64,000 bases of DNA from assembly GCA_025993015.1 (NCBI GenBank), contig DAJPFV010000001.1, forward strand, positions 2,232,001 to 2,296,000, in the 5' to 3' direction. The notes below the pieces were generated by a model. It saw only the letters and a list, made by a program, of their open reading frames with translations, was not told the DNA's origin and ran no database searches. Each line of letters starts with the position of its first letter. The first letter of the stretch is position 1. Shown here one piece after another: positions 60,863-64,000 of this stretch. This DNA comes from Coriobacteriaceae bacterium. Its GTDB lineage: Bacteria > Actinomycetota > Coriobacteriia > Coriobacteriales > Coriobacteriaceae. A program made the translations under genes and the position numbers.

Positions 60863-62263
60863 TTACTTGCGGACCAGCCTGGCGCAGAAGTGACCGTCGT
60901 AGGAATCCGCGTTAACCGGCACGCTTTGGAAAAGTCCTCGGTCGTTCTGGCGTACGGAAACGAGCTTCTTGGCCTGATCGAACTCGGGGAGTTGCAGAAT
61001 CTGTGCCTCGGAAAGCGGTGCCACGCTAAAGCCGGCACCCTCGGGAGAAGCAAGGAAAGCATCCACCACCTGCGTGTTCTCCTCGTCGAAGACCGAGCAC
61101 GTCGCATAGATGAGCTCGCCGCCGGCAGCTACGCGCGCAGCAGCCTCTTTGAGCATCGTCAGCTGCAGCTTGGGCAGCTCGCACGTGACGTCACGCTCGG
61201 TCAGGCGCCACGGGATCTCGGGATGACGACGCATAGTTCCGGTGCCAGAGCACGGTGCATCGATAAAGACCGTGTCGAACTTAACCGGCTTGCCAAGCAT
61301 GGCATCAAACGATGTGAGCACCTCATCAAGCTCGCAGGCATCACCCGAAACCGTACGAACGCCCTGAATACCGGCCTTATGCAGGCGAGCGAGATTCAGA
61401 TCGCACTTGCGATCATGCAGATCGAGCGCCGTATGCTGACGCTCATAGCCCGCACGCTTGGCCTGGCTCATCATCACATAGGTCTTGGTGCCACGACCGG
61501 CACCAATCTCAAGGCAGCTTCCAGGGCGCGTGGCAGCTGTGGCGATAAGCTGCGCGTTGAGATCAGATGCCACCGCGGCAGCACGCTCAAACACACCCGA
61601 AGCAACGGTAACCTGCGCATCAACCGGGGCATGACAGCCCGGAAAGACAGGCGCGACGAGCTGCGAGATATACGGATCGAGCTTGGTCGCAAAGGCGTTC
61701 TCATGCAGGGCCAGCGGCGCGGGGGCCAGATTGCCGGCAAAGTTAAGCGCACCCTCTGGCGTGTCAAACGACGCCATAATACGAGCGCACAGCCAGCGCG
61801 GCAGGCCCATCAGGCGCGACAGACGAACCAGGCGTCGCTCAGACTCATCTACATCGGACGCCGTGGCAAAGTCCTCAACATTGTCCGCAACCTTATGCAG
61901 CACGGCATTGGCCAAGCCAGCGGCGGACTTAGCGCCGCAGCGAACCAGCTCAACACCCTGACTTACGGCGACGCGGCCAGGCGTATGTAGATAGAGCATC
62001 TCGAAGGCCGAGATACGAAGCGCCATGCGAACACGCGGCGCAACCTTTTTAGGCTTATCAAGAAACTGATCGAGCAGCTCGTCCAAAATACCCTGGGTAG
62101 CCGCAACGCCCAGTGCCAAACGAGCGGCAAAAGCGGAATCGCGCTGGTCAATAGCCTTGGCAGATGCGCGAGAGGACAGCACGTCGCGCGCATACATACC
62201 GCGGCGATCGGCCTCCATGAGCACATCGAGCGCAAGTTTGCGCGCGGGAGACAGCTTGCTCAT
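60863..62263 (-). CDS. rsmB: 16S rRNA (cytosine-C5) methyltransferase RsmB family
   Basis: 466 aa from MSKLSPARKLALDVL; its ATG overlaps the fmt TGA by 4 bp. N-terminal NusB-like helical domain (SAFAARLALGVAATQGILDEL), then a Rossmann methyltransferase: EIGAGRGTKTYVM (SAM site; CxAPGGKT in most members), FIDAPCSGTGTMRRHP with the PC catalytic Cys and YATCSVFDEENTQVV with the second Cys. The SAM motif is atypical (GAGRGTK), but both cysteines are kept. Confidence 0.9.
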   Translation of the reverse strand: MSKLSPARKLALDVLMEADRRGMYARDVLSSRASAKAIDQRDSAFAARLALGVAATQGILDELLDQFLDKPKKVAPRVRMALRISAFEMLYLHTPGRVAVSQGVELVRCGAKSAAGLANAVLHKVADNVEDFATASDVDESERRLVRLSRLMGLPRWLCARIMASFDTPEGALNFAGNLAPAPLALHENAFATKLDPYISQLVAPVFPGCHAPVDAQVTVASGVFERAAAVASDLNAQLIATAATRPGSCLEIGAGRGTKTYVMMSQAKRAGYERQHTALDLHDRKCDLNLARLHKAGIQGVRTVSGDACELDEVLTSFDAMLGKPVKFDTVFIDAPCSGTGTMRRHPEIPWRLTERDVTCELPKLQLTMLKEAAARVAAGGELIYATCSVFDEENTQVVDAFLASPEGAGFSVAPLSEAQILQLPEFDQAKKLVSVRQNDRGLFQSVPVNADSYDGHFCARLVRK

Positions 62264-63180
62264 GACAAAACACCCCAGATAAGATCGGCGCCCTGCAGGC
62301 CAGCAGCCCAAGCAGAAGCGGCCATAGCACGCTTACCATCGGGCTTAACCTCGAGCAACTCAACCGAGCCATCGGAAAGACCCAGGTAAACACGCTTGTT
62401 CTTAACGTCAACAGCGCCCTCGCCAAGCGAGACATCGGCCGGTGCAGCATCGAGCACGCGCACGGTCTTGCCGGCAATCACGCATCGGGCAGGCGCGGTA
62501 TCGGACGAAGCGAGCACATGACGCACGCAATCGAGCGCAGCCATCTGCGGATCCAGACGCATCTCCAGCTTGGAAATCTTGGCAGCATGGGTAACGAGCG
62601 CCTCATCCTGTTCAGTCCACACGGCGGTGCCATCGGCAAGAGAGGGAAGCGTATCGGCAAGCAGTTTGCCGCCAAGCTCACCAAGCTCCATCGTGAGCGC
62701 CTCGGCATGCTTACCGGCAACAGACGTAGACGCCTGGGCACAATAAGCGCCGGTATCAACGCCATGTCCAATACGCATAATAGAAACGCCAGCAACCTCA
62801 TCACCAGCGAGAATCGCACGCTGAATAGGAGCAGCCCCACGCCAACGAGGCAGCAAGGACGCATGAACATTCACAATACCAAGCGGCGCCATATGCAGCA
62901 CGTCATCAGGCAAAATGCAGCCATAAGCAGCCACACAGAAGATATCGGCTTGCGCAGCTTGGAGAGCCTCAACAACCTCAGGCGTCATACGATTAGCCTC
63001 AACAACGGGCAGACCAAGCTCAAGCGCTTTAGCCTTAACAGGAGACGGCTCAAGCTTCTTACCACGCCCACGAACAGCATCAGGACGAGTAACAACAAGC
63101 GCAATCTCATTGCCAGCCTCAACAAGCGAAACCAGCGAAGGCACAGCAAAATCAGGCGTACCCATAAAAACAATACGCAT
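62260..63180 (-). CDS. fmt: Methionyl-tRNA formyltransferase
   Basis: 306 aa. MRIVFMGTPDFAVPSL, VAAYGCILP, GIVNVHASLLPRWRGAAPIQ (Asn/His catalytic block) and MRIGHGVDTG are the formyltransferase motifs, with an OB-like C terminus. It formylates initiator Met-tRNA. GGGGAGA precedes the ATG. Confidence 0.96.
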   Translation of the reverse strand: MRIVFMGTPDFAVPSLVSLVEAGNEIALVVTRPDAVRGRGKKLEPSPVKAKALELGLPVVEANRMTPEVVEALQAAQADIFCVAAYGCILPDDVLHMAPLGIVNVHASLLPRWRGAAPIQRAILAGDEVAGVSIMRIGHGVDTGAYCAQASTSVAGKHAEALTMELGELGGKLLADTLPSLADGTAVWTEQDEALVTHAAKISKLEMRLDPQMAALDCVRHVLASSDTAPARCVIAGKTVRVLDAAPADVSLGEGAVDVKNKRVYLGLSDGSVELLEVKPDGKRAMAASAWAAGLQGADLIWGVLS

Positions 63181-63505
63181 AAAGAACGTCTCCCCTCAAC
63201 CAAAGCCGAGACGGCTACAAATTAACAGCGAAAAGCCGAGTCACCAGCCCATCCGCAATAACAATTCAACAAGAACAAATATACCCAAAACCAAAGAAAG
63301 AGCCGCAATAAAAGCAGCTCTTTCAGCAAAGCACCTATCAGCGAAGACGCCCATCCCTGGCCCGACGGCACCCGGGCGAACCGAGCCAGAACAACGCAGT
63401 CCCCGGTGCTGAGCGCCCACATCTCGTCCCGCGCGCAGTTTCGCAGCGCAGCGAGAATGTTTGAGCACGGGAAGATATAGGCGGGCACCCCGGGGACGGA
63501 CAAAC
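63181..63505. other. Gap between def and fmt
   Basis: 325 bp without a supported gene. A 37-codon minus-strand frame (63241-63354) with a hydrophobic end is open but has no ribosome site and contains the hairpin at 63296-63324, so it is more likely untranslated. Confidence 0.4.
63296..63324 (-). terminator. Hairpin downstream of def
   Basis: Minus strand GAAAGAGC and GCTCTTTC form an 8-bp stem followed by a T-rich stretch. It may end the def transcript. Confidence 0.5.
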
Positions 63506-64000
63506 CTACTCCGTCTCGCCCGGTCGAGCGCCGCGGGCCAGGGCGTCCTGGTACTCCTTGACGGCCTTGAGCCTCTGCATCGGCTTGAGTCGCTCGAACA
63601 TGGTGTTGCCGTGCAGGTGATCGATCTCGTGCTGCAGGCACACGCAGAACAGGTCGCCCGAGGCCTCATAGCGAATCAGGTTGGCGTCCAGGTCATACGC
63701 CTCGACGACAACGTGGTCGGGGCGCTCAATCTCGCAGCTAATGCCGGGGATGGACAGGCAGCCCTCGCTAAACGGCACCAAATGGTCGCTCTGCTCAACA
63801 ATGACAGGGTTGATGAGCACGTACGGGTCATAGTCGTTCTTGTCGCTGTAGTCGCAGTCGATAGTGACAAGCTGAATGAGCTCGCCAATCTGCGGGGCGG
63901 CCAAGCCGCAGCCGCCGTTCTCGAACATCATCTTCTTCATCTTCTCGGCAAGCGCCTCGATCGCCGGGGTAATCTCCTCGATGACGGCGCACTCCTGACG
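63506..64000 (-). CDS. def: Peptide deformylase (runs off right edge)
   Basis: The last 164 codons are visible; the frame remains open to the window edge. GCGLAAPQIG (motif 1), EGCLSIPG (motif 2 with Cys ligand) and QHEIDHLHG (motif 3, HExxH) are complete. It removes the N-formyl group from nascent proteins, fitting its position upstream of fmt. The C terminus (KEYQDALARGARPGETE) is normal in length. Confidence 0.95.
   Translation of the reverse strand, partial: RQECAVIEEITPAIEALAEKMKKMMFENGGCGLAAPQIGELIQLVTIDCDYSDKNDYDPYVLINPVIVEQSDHLVPFSEGCLSIPGISCEIERPDHVVVEAYDLDANLIRYEASGDLFCVCLQHEIDHLHGNTMFERLKPMQRLKAVKEYQDALARGARPGETE

Noticed and set aside
63241..63354. 37-aa hydrophobic peptide downstream of def
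   Set aside because: No ribosome site, and the frame contains a terminator-like hairpin.
1..64000. CRISPR array or prophage
   Set aside because: No regularly spaced short repeats, cas genes, integrase, or phage structural genes were seen.

Overview
The window looks like chromosomal DNA of a high-GC Gram-positive gut actinobacterium of the class Coriobacteriia, most likely a Collinsella species. This is inferred from the protein style and gene content (ScpA/ScpB, IspH, an ABC-F protein, LPxT-type surface proteins, a GlgB/P/C/D/A set, a GH13-GH77 fusion), not from a database match.

Layout. (1) 1-12.7 kb, minus strand: a dense housekeeping run, in transcription order ABC-F ATPase, small membrane protein, site-2 protease, scpA, scpB, rRNA pseudouridine synthase, cmk, plsC-like, ispH, PDZ/radical-SAM (DUF512), der, plsY, gpsA and a partial rpe. 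Spacings are 0-15 bp or short overlaps. (2) 12.7-15.7 kb: a tRNA region with two identical tRNA-Ala(GGC) genes on a ~230-bp direct repeat, a CAU tRNA and tRNA-Val(CAC), each with a recognisable promoter and most with a terminator. Two long nested palindromic elements lie upstream of the two tRNA-Ala genes, and a DUF559-like nuclease protein sits between tRNAs. (3) 15.8-25.3 kb: an accessory, lower-GC region with a DUF3825 protein, a DUF4160 two-gene module, an AbiU2-like HEPN protein, two paralogous cell-wall-anchored surface proteins flanking a RelB/YafQ-type toxin-antitoxin pair, and the wreck of a nuclease-HerA type (probably antiphage) locus. (4) 25.3-44.7 kb: a Wzx/Wzy-type capsular or exopolysaccharide locus, minus strand. 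It is headed by a NusG/LoaP-like antiterminator behind a long leader, then an initiating sugar transferase, WecG, UDP-GlcNAc 2-epimerase, glycosyltransferases, LicD, acyltransferases, Wzy, a pyruvyl transferase gene split by an IS30-family element, Wzx, an FrhB-like protein, an aminotransferase, a cytidylyltransferase-dehydrogenase fusion, and at the distal end two decayed genes (a ugd fragment and a second epimerase). (5) 45.5-47 kb: a third tRNA-Ala(GGC), thiamine pyrophosphokinase and a HAD phosphatase. (6) 47.3-60.7 kb, plus strand: glycogen metabolism (glgB, glgP, glgC, glgD, glgA, a GH13-GH77 fusion) and a small zinc-ribbon gene. Recurrent TGGTAAAAC-type half-sites flank this block. GlgB and GlgA both carry long Lys/Ala/Thr-rich tails. 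(7) 60.9-64 kb, minus strand: rsmB, fmt and a partial def.

The most unusual signals are the paired palindromic elements near the tRNA-Ala genes, whose arms differ between copies but stay self-complementary; the deletion-fused nuclease/HerA remnant; the cytidylyltransferase-oxidoreductase fusion next to an aminotransferase in a LicD-containing capsule locus; the 13-bp-duplicated IS30 insertion carrying a perfect 36-bp palindrome; and the matching basic tails on two glycogen enzymes.
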